Assembly: GCF_000003815.2 (NCBI RefSeq)
Contig: NC_049994.1
Coordinates: 17,444,490 to 17,508,489 of the forward strand
Direction: 5' to 3'
Length of the DNA: 64,000 bases
From: Branchiostoma floridae
Lineage: Eukaryota; Chordata; Leptocardii; Amphioxiformes; Branchiostomatidae
Part shown: piece by piece, positions 39,114 to 52,200 of the stretch
How positions within the stretch are numbered: the stretch's first letter is position 1
How the letters are laid out: each line of letters begins with the position of its first letter
Notes under the pieces: generated by a model
What the model was told of the DNA's origin: nothing
Seen by the model: only the letters and a program-made list of their open reading frames with translations
Database searches by the model: none
Program-made: the position numbers and the translations under genes

Positions 39114-42100
39114 TAAGTCTTCATCTTTTTCCTCCGTTTGGTTATTTCTAGGCTTAGTTTGTAGAGAAAACTGCGAAGGTTTGGGGTCTGTTTTTGGCGG
39201 GACGGGGAGTAGAAAATGGCCCCGGTTGTTTTGCTTTGTTGCTGCACATATATATCGCTCACGGCTGTAACAAAAACTGGGGAGAAATCTGCTGAAAGCT
39301 GAAATGATTTCGCCAAACGTTGTCTTATGTTTAAAGGATTTTTATTCTACCTTGACTCTTTCAACCTCCTTGTTCCAGGTGTACGAATTATTGATTATTT
39401 AATTTAATTAAACAATGGTTTTCGGTAGGCACATAATATTCATTTTATACTTATGTAGGTCAAGTAAACAAGCGGACATGTTATGTGATGGGAGTCGGTT
39501 TTCTCTGATATCTATAATTGTATTATTTTGTACGATATGAAGCTGCAAAGTCCTGCGGGTCTTTGCAAGAAATTGTAGAATAAGGGACTGTCCATTATGT
39601 ATTTTGAAGGGATGCAAATCGTTTGCCATGACCAAAAATTCCCTTGAAACTAAATGAAAAATTCATGTTATCCTTAATATGCTTAAAGTTACTCCCTCGT
39701 TTACTCCTATGCCCCTTCCATAATGGTTGTTAGTGATCAGTCCCTTGGATAAGGTAGATATGAATATAAACACCAAATATTTGAATATAAACATGAAATG
39801 TTTTTATTCACATGCAACATTGTGCTTCTGCATGTTGATGAGGCTCCAGTTCTTAGTGCGAGGTCTTTTAAGGTCATCATATTTGGCTGTTACTAATACA
39901 AGATGTTGGTTGATGTAAGTTCCGAAGTACCGTTTAACCAAGGAAATCAGTCTCAGATCCTACGCAATAGGCTTGTGTCTAGTGCAATTTAACACTATAG
40001 TATATATATCAGTTCAAACATGCTTTTGTCATCATCAAACATTGACTATTATTTGAACAAGTAGTTAGGGTACAGATTCAGGTCCAGACCTGAACCGAAA
40101 CCAGTGTACTGTGTATGTATACCGGTACCTAAAATTTGTGTAGGTACATGTAGCTCTACTTACATATCAGAAATTCACTTCAAAGTTACACATGCGCAGA
40201 AATCATGATTGAGCAGCTTGCCCATACTTGTAGCAAATCCTCTCATGCCTCTCAGATTTCCTGTTTTTTCCGTGACGCAGGCGTATGTTCATGGAACGTG
40301 TTTCGGGCAGTGGTCGTCTTAGCCGCACGGCCGCAAGCACGTTTCCCAACCTGCCGTAGACTAGAGGCTTTAGCTTGTTATTTGATCTATTTTGTGCAAA
40401 GCCTTGTTTAATGGTACATAATGCTTTTATACAAATGTATGTACCTTGATGTCAAACCTACACCCACGTAAGAAGCTGTTGTATTGTGGGAAAAAGATAA
40501 GTAGTTTCCTCCTTTGTGGGGGCCGAATACGCAGTAACGTTAGTTCTTTTAAAACCTTACAAGGTGTGCACAATAACGTGATAACAGTGCTTAGGCCCAG
40601 GAAAAACTGTTTTCTGTTTCAGTCCTGGAAAAAATTAGGGGAGGTATGGCCAAAACTCTAGTGATATATTACAGAATGCATGAAGACACTTGTATTTCCA
40701 ATGTCAGAATTTAATTTTGTGCATAATGGTAACAAATCTGTGGATACATTCACCCTTCGTTAGGTAGGACAATAATTTATTTTTTTTATTTAATATAGGA
40801 AACAGGCTGAATAAAAATTCTAACTGGAAACTATGTGACTCCATTTCTCAACCTAAAGAAGGCTAGGGTCGACAGTTGTTTTTTTTAGGTAGGTCGGGAA
40901 ACAGGAAACATTTTTTCCTAGGCCTTGAATTCTGCCGAGCCATTATTTTTCTGAGGATTACTTGCGGTAATCAGGATTTATTAAAGTTGAAAATTGGGGG
41001 ACTCATTCGGTAAAAGCCCTCAACATTTACAGCATTTCAATTCCCTACTAGTATATGTATAGTATACTGGAGTATATTTCATAAGTGTTTGCTTCTCTTG
41101 GTAGAATATATACATGCATCCAACTTCCAAGAAGGTTCTTTTTTGAACCTCCTTGGTGCATCAACTGTCAAAAATCTGGTGCACAGCTCTTATTTCGGTG
41201 TACAAAAGTAATATTCACCCAATTCGAGCCCTGGTTAAGTTACTAGTAGTCACGTTGGCATTGTGACTTCTCTACATTGGCTCAATCAGGATGACCTTCA
41301 TATAAGATTGATCAATTATCCTGAGTCGTGACTGACAGTCACTGAGTAAGTTAGAACTGAATAACATGACAGCCAAATAATTTGAATAGATAACCATTCT
41401 GAAAATGTCATGCACTTTGCTGACTGTAAAAAAAAACAACATCAAAATGACAGCCTTGATTATGTAAAGGGTAATTTGTTTCGATGTTCCTGGCTAGTTT
41501 TAGTTTTTCAAGTACATGTACTAGAATAAGCCATAAACAATAGTGGTTTGACTCTATAGATCTGTCATTCTGAAAAAGACATAGAAGAACTTTATTGCAC
41601 AACGATCGCAATACACGGTACAATGTATGGCAAAAAAAACAAAAACAAACTTAACATCCTAATTACTAAAACAAGTATTAAACATAGTACTACATATGCA
41701 GATTGTGAATATAGAATGAGATTTGACATTCTAATTTCTAGAACAACTAGAGCTAGCCTAAATCATTGATATTGTACTACAATCGAGTGGGGCTAATCTA
41801 ATGACAAAGCAGTCTTTTATATATTTATCTATTTTAGCACTGTGGGAGTTGTTACATCTGAATATATAATCAAATCTGTCTGTAGCATTGAGTCTCTTAA
41901 AATCTGTTGTACTTGATTTGAGGAATGTGAAATACTGAGTGTCAGTGACTCAGTCCTGTCATTTTCCACATGCCACGATTGAATTTGAATCCAATATAAT
42001 GAATGTTAAAATCTGTATGATTCTCCTACATCTAAATTGTCTTAGAAGAGATACTGTTGCTTTTCAGTTTTTGTGCTCTTCATGAGATTTCTTATAAAGG

Positions 42101-43027
42101 TATTGTATGAAATGCTGTAATGTTGGTTGAATGTCAAAGTAGTGTTGTTTTTTTCAGGCAGGGCTCTATTATTGTAGTGCACTTGGGTTGTGTGCCAGAT
42201 TTGAAGTGTTTTTCATATGTATTGAGTATTGGAAAAGAGCCCTCACTCCCATTGGCCTTAAACCATTGGCAGATCAGCTTTCTCTATTGAGGACGGATCG
42301 TTAAGCTTCTAATCCAGCATCACACTCTACATGTAGTTCTAGCCAGGATTTTTTTTTTACTAACTTTACTAGTGTAATGGTGAGGTAGCAGAGCTACCAA
42401 TCTAGGCATAGTGTTGAACTTGAATATGGGTCAAGGCAGTGAAGAGATGTTGAAAATGCAACTTAAAGGTAAAAACTTGCATTTGAAATCAGTTGTTGAC
42501 AGCTGTAGGTACCACCCTACAACAGGGCTCGAAATTCATATTTGGGATTAGGTGCACTGGTGCACCCAGCTTATAAAATTGGGTGCACCAAAAAAATTTT
42601 GGGTGCACCACTTAAATTCAAGTGATAACCTAATAATAAAACTTAGTTACAGTCTATCAAATCCTTAAACAAGTACCATGACAAACATATTATCTTTCTA
42701 ACACTTAGATGTCAAGAATATGATGTATACTAAGTGCACTTTGATATCTTTACATGCATGTGTCAAAAAATATTTGGGTGCACCCTGTGCACCCACAGAA
42801 AATAATTGGGTGCACAGTTCCAATTTTGGGTGCACCTGGGTGCACATGCACCCAATATTTCGAGCTCTGCTACAAGATTGATAAACAGATGAAAAATAAA
42901 GATGCGACTCACCGGCTGATAGTTAGAAATCATGATTGAGAGTAGATGTATTGCAACCAAAATGTCGTAATGAGCTTTCATTCTGCTCACTGACACGTAG
43001 ATTAGAAAAAAGTGTTGTACTGAATAC
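39114..43027. other. No coding gene recognised; possibly TIMELESS intron 1
   Basis: It is AT-rich with scattered short open frames and no supported exon. A TGCACC-rich hairpin element lies at 42523-42869. The block near 40075-40140 shares the style of the AGGTCC-rich hAT element at 48251. Confidence 0.45.
42523..42869. repeat. GGGTGCACC-rich hairpin transposon related to the CAGGGCTCGAAA family
   Basis: It starts CAGGGCTCGAAATTC and ends ATATTTCGAGCTCTG, and is flanked by ctacaa on both sides. The interior repeats gggtgcacc, where the sister family has tgcaggtaa. The tips are shared but the body differs, so it is a related non-autonomous family. Confidence 0.75.
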
Positions 43028-43203
43028 AGTCAAACCTGTCTATAGTGGCCACTCAAGGGACCGGACAAATGTGGCCACTATAGACAGGTGGCCTCTGTAT
43101 AGAGGTGGCAACTTGTAGATAAAATACCCAAGGGACCGACAAAAAGTAGCCACTATGGACAGGTGGCCCCTCTGTAGAGGTGGCCCCTAATACAGGTTTG
43201 ACT
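43028..43203. repeat. TGTCTATAGTGGCC hairpin MITE
   Basis: AGTCAAACCTGT at the left end is inverted as ACAGGTTTGACT at the right. Inner copies of tatagtggccact and agacaggtggcc pair with each other. A diverged relative may lie at 48715-48850. It ends about 10 bp before the LINE at 43214. Confidence 0.8.
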
Positions 43204-43213
43204 ATATAACTTT

Positions 43214-44985
43214 CAGTTGTAATGAAGTCCTCAAAGAGGGAGGAGATGCTGTCACAGCCAAACTGACAGAACTGATGCAAACGTTCTGGAAGGAGGGATC
43301 GGTGCCGCAGGACTTTAAGGACGCCAACATCATTCATCTCTACAAGCACAAGGGAGACAGAGCAGCATGCGACAACCATAGGGGAATCTCGCTGCTGAGT
43401 GCTGCTGGGAAAGTCATGGCCCGCATTGTCCTCAATCGCATCACACAGCACCTGCTGGATGACGTGGTGTCAGAAAGCCAGTGCGGCTTCAGAAGTAACA
43501 GAGGAACCATTGACATGGTATTTACACTTCGCCAAATCCAGGAAAAGTGTCGTGAACAAAATCAAAACCTGTACATCATGTTTGTGGACTTAACCAAGGC
43601 GTTTGACACAGTCAGCCGAGAGGGCCTGTGGTCAATCTTGTCTAAACTGGGATGTCCCCCAAAGTTCGTCAGCATCATCAGGTCATTCCACGATGGGATG
43701 ATGGCCCGTGTTGTGGGAAACGGCACAGTATCTGACTCATTCCCAATCACGAATGGAGTAAAACAGGGCTGTGTTATGGCACCCACTCTTTTCAGCCTCA
43801 TGTTTGCCACCATGCTGTTCAAGGCACTCTCTGCGACAGATGCCGGGATAACCATCCGCTACAGATGCGACGGTCGGGTCTTTGATCTACGGCGTCTGAA
43901 AGCAAAAACCAAGGTGCTGGAGGCCTTGGTGAGAGACTTTCTCTTTGCAGATGATTGCGCCCTCGCTGCTCTTAGCGAACCGGATCTGCAAGAGCTCGCT
44001 AACTGCCTATCAACAGCCAGCAAAGCCTTCGGGCTAACAATTAGCCTGAAGAAGACAGAAGTGATGCTTCAACCTGCGCCAGGAGTGTCACTAGCAGCTC
44101 CTCACATCATGATCGAAGGGACAGAGCTAAACAATGTAGAGAGCTTTACCTACCTGGGAAGTACACTGACCTCATGACTTTTACGAGATTGTCACTGAAG
44201 TGTCAAACAGGATTGCGAAAGCCGGCTCCTCCTTTGGTAGGCTCTGGAGCGGCTGTGGGGTGAACGTGGCATCAGACTTCAGACAAAGCTGGCAGTCTAC
44301 AAAGCAGTTGTTATCACAGCACTACTCTACAGCTGTGAAACATGGACACTGTACAAAAAGCAGCTGAAAGCTCTGGACAGATTTCACCTCCGCTGCCTGC
44401 GCAGAATTATGGGTATCTCCTGGACAGACAAGGTTCCCAACACAGAAGTGCTCCGTCGAGCAAACATGATGGGCATTGAAGCGCTCATCATGAAAGCTCA
44501 GCTGAGATGGGCTGGCCACGTGGTGCGTATGGACGAAGCACGACTCCCGAAGACAGTGTTCTACTGTGAGCTTGCTTCCGGCACAAGAAAGGTCGGACGT
44601 CCCTACAAGCGCTTCAAGGACTCACTGAAGTCGTCTCTCTCTGCATGCAACATTCCACACCGGGAATGGGAGGCCACTGCAATGGACAGATGCGCATGGC
44701 GTCATGCTGTCCATCAGGGAGTAAGAAACTTCGAAAACAACAGACTAAATGAGCTAGAAAAGAAACGACAAGAAAGGAAGGAGAAAGAGAAGGAGGGAAG
44801 ACCCACCCCCAGCACCGCTGTCGTGTGCCCGACATGCGGACGCATATGCGCCTCGGCCTTCGGCCTCCGGTCGCACCAGAGACGCCATTGAAGTCTTCAT
44901 CGAAGTGACGATGGACATCCAACAACATCCTGTAATGAAGACTTGCACTCAGAATAAGCTAGTACATTGCAACCTCAATCAATAA
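43214..44985 (+). mobile_element. Broken non-LTR retrotransposon with C-terminal zinc finger
   Basis: The first open part (to 44177) shows reverse-transcriptase motifs VDLTKAFDTVSREGLW (A), NGVKQGCVMAPTLFS (B) and FADDCAL (C), then FTYLGSTL. A TGA and at least one frame change between 44160 and 44290 interrupt it. The second part (to 44891) has VPNTEVLRRANM and RWAGHVVRMDEARLPK, then a basic coiled stretch, and ends with a C2H2-type finger (CPTCGRI, then LRSHQRRH). The 5' half including the endonuclease is absent. It is a dead copy; I do not assign a clade. Confidence 0.85.
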
Positions 44986-45320
44986 ATAGATGTTAGAATG
45001 TCCATTCTCTCCATTGTCCACCATTGAATGGAGCTTGTTATCTCATGTAAACCAGAAGGGGCCTCTTCGTTAGCTTTGAGTCTGAAAAACAATCGGATTT
45101 AGATAATGGGGTCTAAGAGGTGGCAGGTCGTTCAGTATAATTACATATGTACGGAATGTAACCACCTGGCACCCTGCTGGATAAGCTGGTGTGTTACACT
45201 GAAGAGTAATTATCACATCCTGTGTGGGAAATACCCACCTGTGGTGGGAAGACAAGTAAAGGCTGGTTAGGTAGACCCAAGGAGGTTATATTCAGTACTA
45301 TATACAGTACTAACACATAT
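44986..45320. other. Spacer between LINE relic and TIMELESS exon-edge array
   Basis: I see no gene. A phrase near 45160-45200 (ctggtgtgttacact) weakly resembles the interspersed repeat at 13105. Confidence 0.4.
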
Positions 45321-45324
45321 TTCT

Positions 45325-45830
45325 AACCCTGTTCCAGGTTAGTAAGTGAGTTTTAAATACCCGTATGACTGCCCTGTGAGTGTGACTCTACATGTATTTA
45401 CAGTACTAATACATATCTATACCCCTGTGTTCCAGGTTAGTAAGTGAGTTTTCAGACCCCGTATGGCTGCATGTGACTCTATGTACAGTACTAATACATA
45501 TCTATACCCCTGTGTTCCAGGTTAGTAAGTGAGTTTTAAGTCCCCGTATGGCTGCCCTGTGACTCTATAGACTTGTACATGATGACATTCATGTACTAAC
45601 ACATATTTCTAACCCTATGTTCCAGGTTAGTAAGTAAGTTTTAAGAACCCGTATGGCTGCCCTGTAACTCTATGTACAGTACATTATGACATGCATGTAC
45701 TAACACATATTTCTAACACTGTTCCAGGTTAGTAAGTAAGTTTTAAGACCCCGTATGGCTGACCTGTGACTCTATGGACAGTACATTATGACATGCATGT
45801 ACTAACACATATTTCTAACACTGTTCCAGG
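45325..45830 (+). repeat. TIMELESS: Five copies of the TIMELESS first coding exon's 5' edge
   Basis: TTCCAG/GTTAGTAAGTGAG or its variant occurs at about 45338, 45436, 45521, 45626 and 45729, and at the true exon near 45830. Units are 85-105 bp. Each carries the acceptor, the leader part of the exon (ttttaagaccccgtatggctgccctgt) and often a CTCTATG resembling the true start context. The true exon is the last copy, the only one continuing into TIMELESS codons. Confidence 0.9.
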
Positions 45831-45875
45831 TTAGTAAGTGAGTTTTAAGACCCCGTATGGCTGCCCTGTAACTCT

Positions 45876-46170
45876 ATGGACTTGTACATGATGAACTGTG
45901 AGCTCTTGGCGACATGCAGTGCTTTGGGGTACTTGGAGGGGGACACTTACCACAAGGAGCCAGACTGCCATGGTAGGTACCGTCTTTATATAAGGAAAGG
46001 GCTTACTGATACAATACAATACAGTATATGGCTCATTTCGAAATGGCAACTATTTTATTTTCTTACTCTCACCTCTCAAATAGAAGTACCCCCTAGAATA
46101 AAAGTACCCCCTGGAGAAGTCTTCGAAATCTGATAAAATGTAAATAATGTTATTATTAATAATCTAAAGA

Positions 46171-46201
<31 letters not shown>

Positions 46202-49200
46202 TTGTATGTATGTTCGTGTACGTGCATGCCTGTGTTTGTACATGTATGTGTGAGTTTGTGTGTGCATATATTTGTGTTTGTGCATGTGTGTGTGGCTGTG
46301 TATGTCTGTGTGTATGTGTTTGTCTGTGTTTGCATGATCATGGAAGTGGTATTTTTGTGTTGTTTAGAACACCACTTACAGAAACTGTGAAGGACTTGAT
46401 CATTTGTGTACATGATGCGTACATGTACTCATTTATTCATTAATCAATGGTAAAAAACCCGACCTGTTACCTATGGCATAAGGATATGTTCTTCTGTGTG
46501 TGTTGAGTGTGATGGTGTGAGTTAAATGTTTGTGTTATTTACAACCCCACCTACAGAGACTGTGAAGGACCTGATTCGCTATCTGCGGCGCGAAGATGAG
46601 ACGCGCGACATCCGACAGCAGCTCGGAGCCAGCCAGATCGTACAGACGGACCTCATCCCGATTATCAGGCAGTACCACGATGACAAGCCGCTCTTCGAAA
46701 CCATCATCAGGTGGCATATTTTCTTCCTCTGGCAGTATTCTTTGAACTTTCGTTTCATCATACATTGGTAAAAAAAATAGACAGCACAAGGTGATGAGCT
46801 TTACACTATCAGCTGTTGAGAAGCGTCATTTTTTTTCACCATATTGTGAATAATAAGATTAATCTAGAGGTTATGACAGATTCGTAATGATTTTTCTTTC
46901 CTGTAATATGTACCATTCGTATCTGAGGCTCCACTGTAAGATATTACAAACTACTAATCTGGTCTACCTTGGCTGTACAATATTGAAATGAATACAATAG
47001 AAATTTGTGGACTGTTTTTTCCAGGTTGCTGGTTAACCTGACCCAGCCGGCCATCGTGTGCTTCGGGAAGGTTCCTAAGGATAAGATGTTCCGCCACTAC
47101 TTCTTAGACGTGGTCTCCTACTTACAGGGGTACAAGGTGGTAAGTACATGTAGGGTTCGTTCCTTAGACATGATCTTCTACTTACACTATGCTGCAAGGT
47201 GGTACATGTACAGTAAGTAGGGCTCCTTCCTTAGACATGGTCTCCTACTTACAGGGGTACAAGGTGGTAAGTACATGTAGGACCCATTCCTTAGACGTGG
47301 TCTCGTACTTATAGGGCTAAAATGTAGAGCTAGTTCCTTAGGTGCAGTAGCCTGGGTACCATCCGGATAGTAGTTCGCTCCTACGTTCGCTTCTGCTATC
47401 CGTCTGGAGATGTGCGCATTTAAACCGTTTGGCGGTAACGTCAGTTAATGAGCGAATGTTGGAATAGGTTCTAGAGTGCTTGTTCGATGACAAAGGGTTG
47501 CAATCTTTAGGACTGGTGTGGTCCACTGTTCATTGTACTTGTCAAAAGAGAGTTAGGGGAATAATATTATTCCCCTTATACAATGAACCTGTAAATACTG
47601 TACTTAGTGTCTGTCTTCTCTGTCATGACCAGTGGAAGATTATATTAGCTCTTCCATGAGCTCAACTGGTTTGAGATATGTTTTGTTTGTTACAAAGTGG
47701 CAATCTTATGCGAGACATTTTGCTTAACATCCATTTGTTCCATTTTCCAGGCATTTGCAGATGAGGAAGTGTGGACTGTCCTCAGCAGAAAACTCTATGA
47801 GCTCCTTCAACTGGTAGGTACTGTTCTTGAAGATATATTTATCATTTATGAACAGGCTATATAATACCAATAATTATACAAGGTCTTCTGAGGTCAGATT
47901 GTCAGTTAAGAAATTCTTTTTTTTTTTAAATGTGTATAAATTCTTGTGTGTGTAGTTTGTGTTCTTATGAATTCTTATAAATTCAATATCTGAAACTATG
48001 AAGTTGTTTTCTGAAAAATTCATAATAAAGTTTCCATTAACAAGTAAAAAAGGACAGTATATTAAATGTTAAGTATCCATTTTGTAACGTCCCTCAGGAT
48101 TGGGAGAACCGGCAGGAGGAGGACTCCATGCTGATAGAACGGATCCTCCTATTGGTCAGAAACATCCTGCATGTTCCAGCAGACCCTGAGGAGGAAAAGG
48201 TATGACAAGAAGAAAAAACAAAAGGTTTTTCTCAGAGTTACAGTCAAAACTAGGGGTGGGTACTGGTACAGAAAATTCAAGTCCAAGTCCAATTCAGGTC
48301 CAGAGGATCAGGTCCAGGTCAGAACCTGATCCTGGACCTGATTCAGTATGTGTAAACTTGTGAATGGACGATACTGAAAACAATGGTCCATTTTGCTACA
48401 AAGAAATCTGTTTTTTTGTAGGATTCGACTCCCACTGGCATTTTAAAATCCTACAATGCTAACTGCACCTGTACGATTGACTGTAAAACTTGGTAGAAAT
48501 TACTTAAGACCCTACTCTGCTTCGCCCTTGTTTTTTTCTTCGACCGGTAAGCCCCAAAACGTGTGAATACCTTATCATATAATCTGTTTATTGTCCAATA
48601 GATCCAACATCCGGTCCACCGTTTTTTCCGGACTGGTCCAGTAAGAAACAACAGTTTTGTACCAGTACACCGTACCGATACCAAGCCCTAGTCAAAACTA
48701 TTCAAGAACACAGTAGACTGGTCTATGCGGACAGGTGGTCACTATAGACAGGATTATTAGTGCTTGTGTCAATGGAAAAATTAAGGAACCAGCAAACAGG
48801 GGTCACAGTGGCCAGGTGGTCCTTATGTAGAGAGGGTCACTTGTACTGGTTTTATTATATCTGCTTATTAACAGATTTGAATATACTTTTTTTCAACAAT
48901 TGGTAATTCTGCTTCAGATGTTGCACTGAGAAGTCTTGAATATTGGCAAAGTTTCTTTTCTGTGAATTATGAATGAGGTTGTTGCAACAAATAAATAGAA
49001 TTAAGTTTGTGCTTTTTTATCGGCGGCTGATTGCGTGATGTTGTTTTTAACAGCGCACTGATGACGATGCTAGTGTGCATGACCAGGTGCTGTGGTAAGT
49101 CCTGCTGTTCTGCATTCATCCTTATTCTGGTCAGCTTTTCATTGATACACTGTATATCATCAGTTCACCGTTATTCGTGGGGTAACCTACATGTATATAC

Positions 49201-52200
49201 GTGTATGTAGCCTGACTAAATTGTGCTTCTAGCAGCCCTTTCAATGGTCAGGCCAGTGGGAGGAACTCTAAAGGACAGCAAAAGTTTTTGACTTCATAAT
49301 GTGCAGAAAAAGTTTTTTCAGCCATGAAACAAGTATTGTATAGTTGTCATGTGTTGTTCCCAGCGATTTAGCTACAGCTACTGTAACAAACTGTACAAAC
49401 ATATTGTGTCCACTATTTCTCAGGGCGATCCACCAGAGCGGGTTCGACGACCTCCTGAAGTTCATTGCCAGCTCAGACAGCGAGCAGCAGTGGTGCATGC
49501 ACGTTCTGGAGATCGTGTCACTCATGTGCAGGGAACAGGTGAACCTTCAACTTTAACCCTTAACCTGCATGTCCTTGAGATTGTCTCTCATGTAATGGGA
49601 ACATGTAAACTTTCAACTTTAACCTTTTACCTATATGTTTTGAGGATAGTCTTACTCATGTGCCTGGAACAGGTAACTTTTAACCTTCAAACTCTGACTT
49701 GAAGGCACATGTGTTGGGAACAGGTAGCCATGAAAATTTTAAACTTTAACTTGTAACCTTTAACCTCTAACTTTCACAACCCATGGATTGTTTCACTCAT
49801 GTGTCATATCTAAAATCTTGACTGTAATATCCGTAGTGTGATTATTACACCACTGTTGTTACACACTGCCAGACAACAGAAAACCCAGACAGTGTAATGT
49901 ATGAAGTCTTAAAATAACCATGTTGAATGGCTCCCTTGGAAATCATTTTCTCGAAAACTGAAGGGAATACCCTACAAGATCAATAAATAAATAGATAAAT
50001 GAATAAACAATGTCTAAGACCTTTCCCCTGTGTTACAGACCTCGGAGCAGCTGGCTCGCGCAGGTCAGGGTCGCTCGGCAGGAGAGAAGGCGCAGGACGA
50101 ACTTGAACTCCAGGCCGTGCGGCAGCGAGAGCTGGCCGACCGACAGGCACGAATTCGCGCCCTCGGAACCAGGTAGGTCGCTGCAAAGTTCTTCAACCAT
50201 TAACCACCTGTTGTTTCATAGCTACATGTACCTCTAGGACCTGAGACTGACAGAAATTTCGAGACTGACAGAAATTTCACCCCATCCATCCAAAGATTCT
50301 GAACTTAATGACAAGAAATTGCTTATTAATAAGATGTATTTTCATAAGCTTCAAATGACAGATTTCACAAGAAAAATCAACAATATGGACTGCCAAACAA
50401 TGAGTTGAACGGGAAAAATTTCAAAATGGAGATAGTTCTTCTTTGATGTAACACAGGTGCACAGGATTGACTGGCTATTATGCTATATACGCTGGGCAAC
50501 TCGATTCGCTGCGACCTAAGCAAAACTTACAAACGTCACTGTTGAATATTTCTTTGTCCTCCCCTCTCCCCTTGAGTACTTTAAATTTAGGAGAAGTAGC
50601 TAAGGCCAATGCGGCTACCCATAGCAAATTAGGATGATGGATTGATTGACGCTCCTGTTTCGGTGGCACGTTTGTGGTCGAAGGGATGAATAGAGTTAAA
50701 TTTTTGTATCTTTAGCCAAAAAAGCTTTGGGACTAAGATGACTGTCTGTTTGTTTGTTTGTTCAATCGATTGATTGATTTAATGATTAATTGGTTTCTCC
50801 CCCAGACACTCGCGTTTCGGCGGCACGTTTGTGGTCCAGGGGATGAAGTCCATCAGTGACAAGGACCTGATCTACCACCAGCCTCTGAAGGAGATCAGCC
50901 AGGTGTCCTTCGACAGGGAGAAGGTAAGAGTCTCAGAATAATAGTTTTTTTTTGCAAGTTCATGCCCGGAGGCTAATTGCTGTTCGTTCAGATTCTTCTG
51001 TCGTTTTTGACAGATGAGCAGGCATTTGCTGGTGGGTTCGGCAACCTGTTTTGCCTGACCTGTACATGACTTATTATGGTGAAGGAGGGGTATGCAATTC
51101 CTTCTCTACCCCTCTCATCACTCGCACTAAGTCTCATAGGCTCTTATGGCTTGTCTAAACAAGATGATTCTTTCGGTTTGGTTGAATGAACACTTGGAAA
51201 TAAGATAGAATAGAATGAAAACTCCTCCATCTTATGACAGAACTTTAAACAAACTACACACAACTACAGTTTGGAGCTTGGGAAGCTTTTGAGACGCACT
51301 CTGTCTTTTTATCAACCAGGTAGATCTCATGTTGCAGTTTTCTTGTCACATGACGGCTGATAGATATTGTCACGTGACAAGACACAGTCATAAATAGGTC
51401 TCATCCATTTTATTCTTAGCATACTGAGTATGGTGTCGTGTTGGTATAATGGTGAGGGTGTCTGGCCCAGAACCCAGAGGACCTGGATTTGAATTTAGGC
51501 TAAATGCTTGCCCTTATACATGCCACTGACATTCCAGACTAAATGGGAAGGGAATTTCTTTTTGCCTGGTGACCATTGAATGAAAGAAAGGAACATTATC
51601 AGCAGCAATAAAACTAAGCTCCATAACAGAATTGAATATCAGGTACAATGATATAAACTTTGAGGATAGAGAAAGCCTTTATTAGCCTTAATATCAACCT
51701 CTTAGATCAAACATTATGACCTATCTAAAAGGATCTCATTGTGACGCATACCAGTACATGCCTGTAGGGTGGAATTTGCATGCAGTTCTTGGGAAAGTCA
51801 ATAGAGGGCACTGGTTCACAGCAGTTTGCACAATTAGTACCAGTAACAATATCAATATCAATATCAATAAAGGAACCAGCCTGTGGGACGTGCTGACATT
51901 ACCGTAAGTGTTCCGTGCATTGTGTGATCCTCCTAGACCGCACCAATTTTATTTGTTGCTTCTCAGATTCGCCTGTCCTTTTTTTCATTTTCAAAAAAGT
52001 CCTGATCGATGATGAGAAAACATAATACAGGTTTTGCTATCACAAACCTGTAAATATTACCATTCAGACTCAGAGCCACATACACATAATTTCAGTCTAA
52101 AACAGTGCCTTTTATTCAGAACATTAGTAACAAATCATATGAAATCCACGCAAGTCTCGACCTAGTTCTCGCAACTCTCGCGAGAACTAGGTCACTCCGT

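Noticed and set aside
39053-39316. 87-codon frame on the - strand
   Set aside because: It has no recognisable domain, is antisense to the presumed TIMELESS first exon, and has no splice or promoter support.
46156-46443. Cysteine/valine-rich and threonine/histidine-rich open frames
   Set aside because: They are translations of the (TG)n microsatellite.
51426-51500. Possible tRNA gene
   Set aside because: The A- and B-box-like sequences are present, but acceptor and anticodon stems do not pair and unrelated body follows, so it is a SINE.
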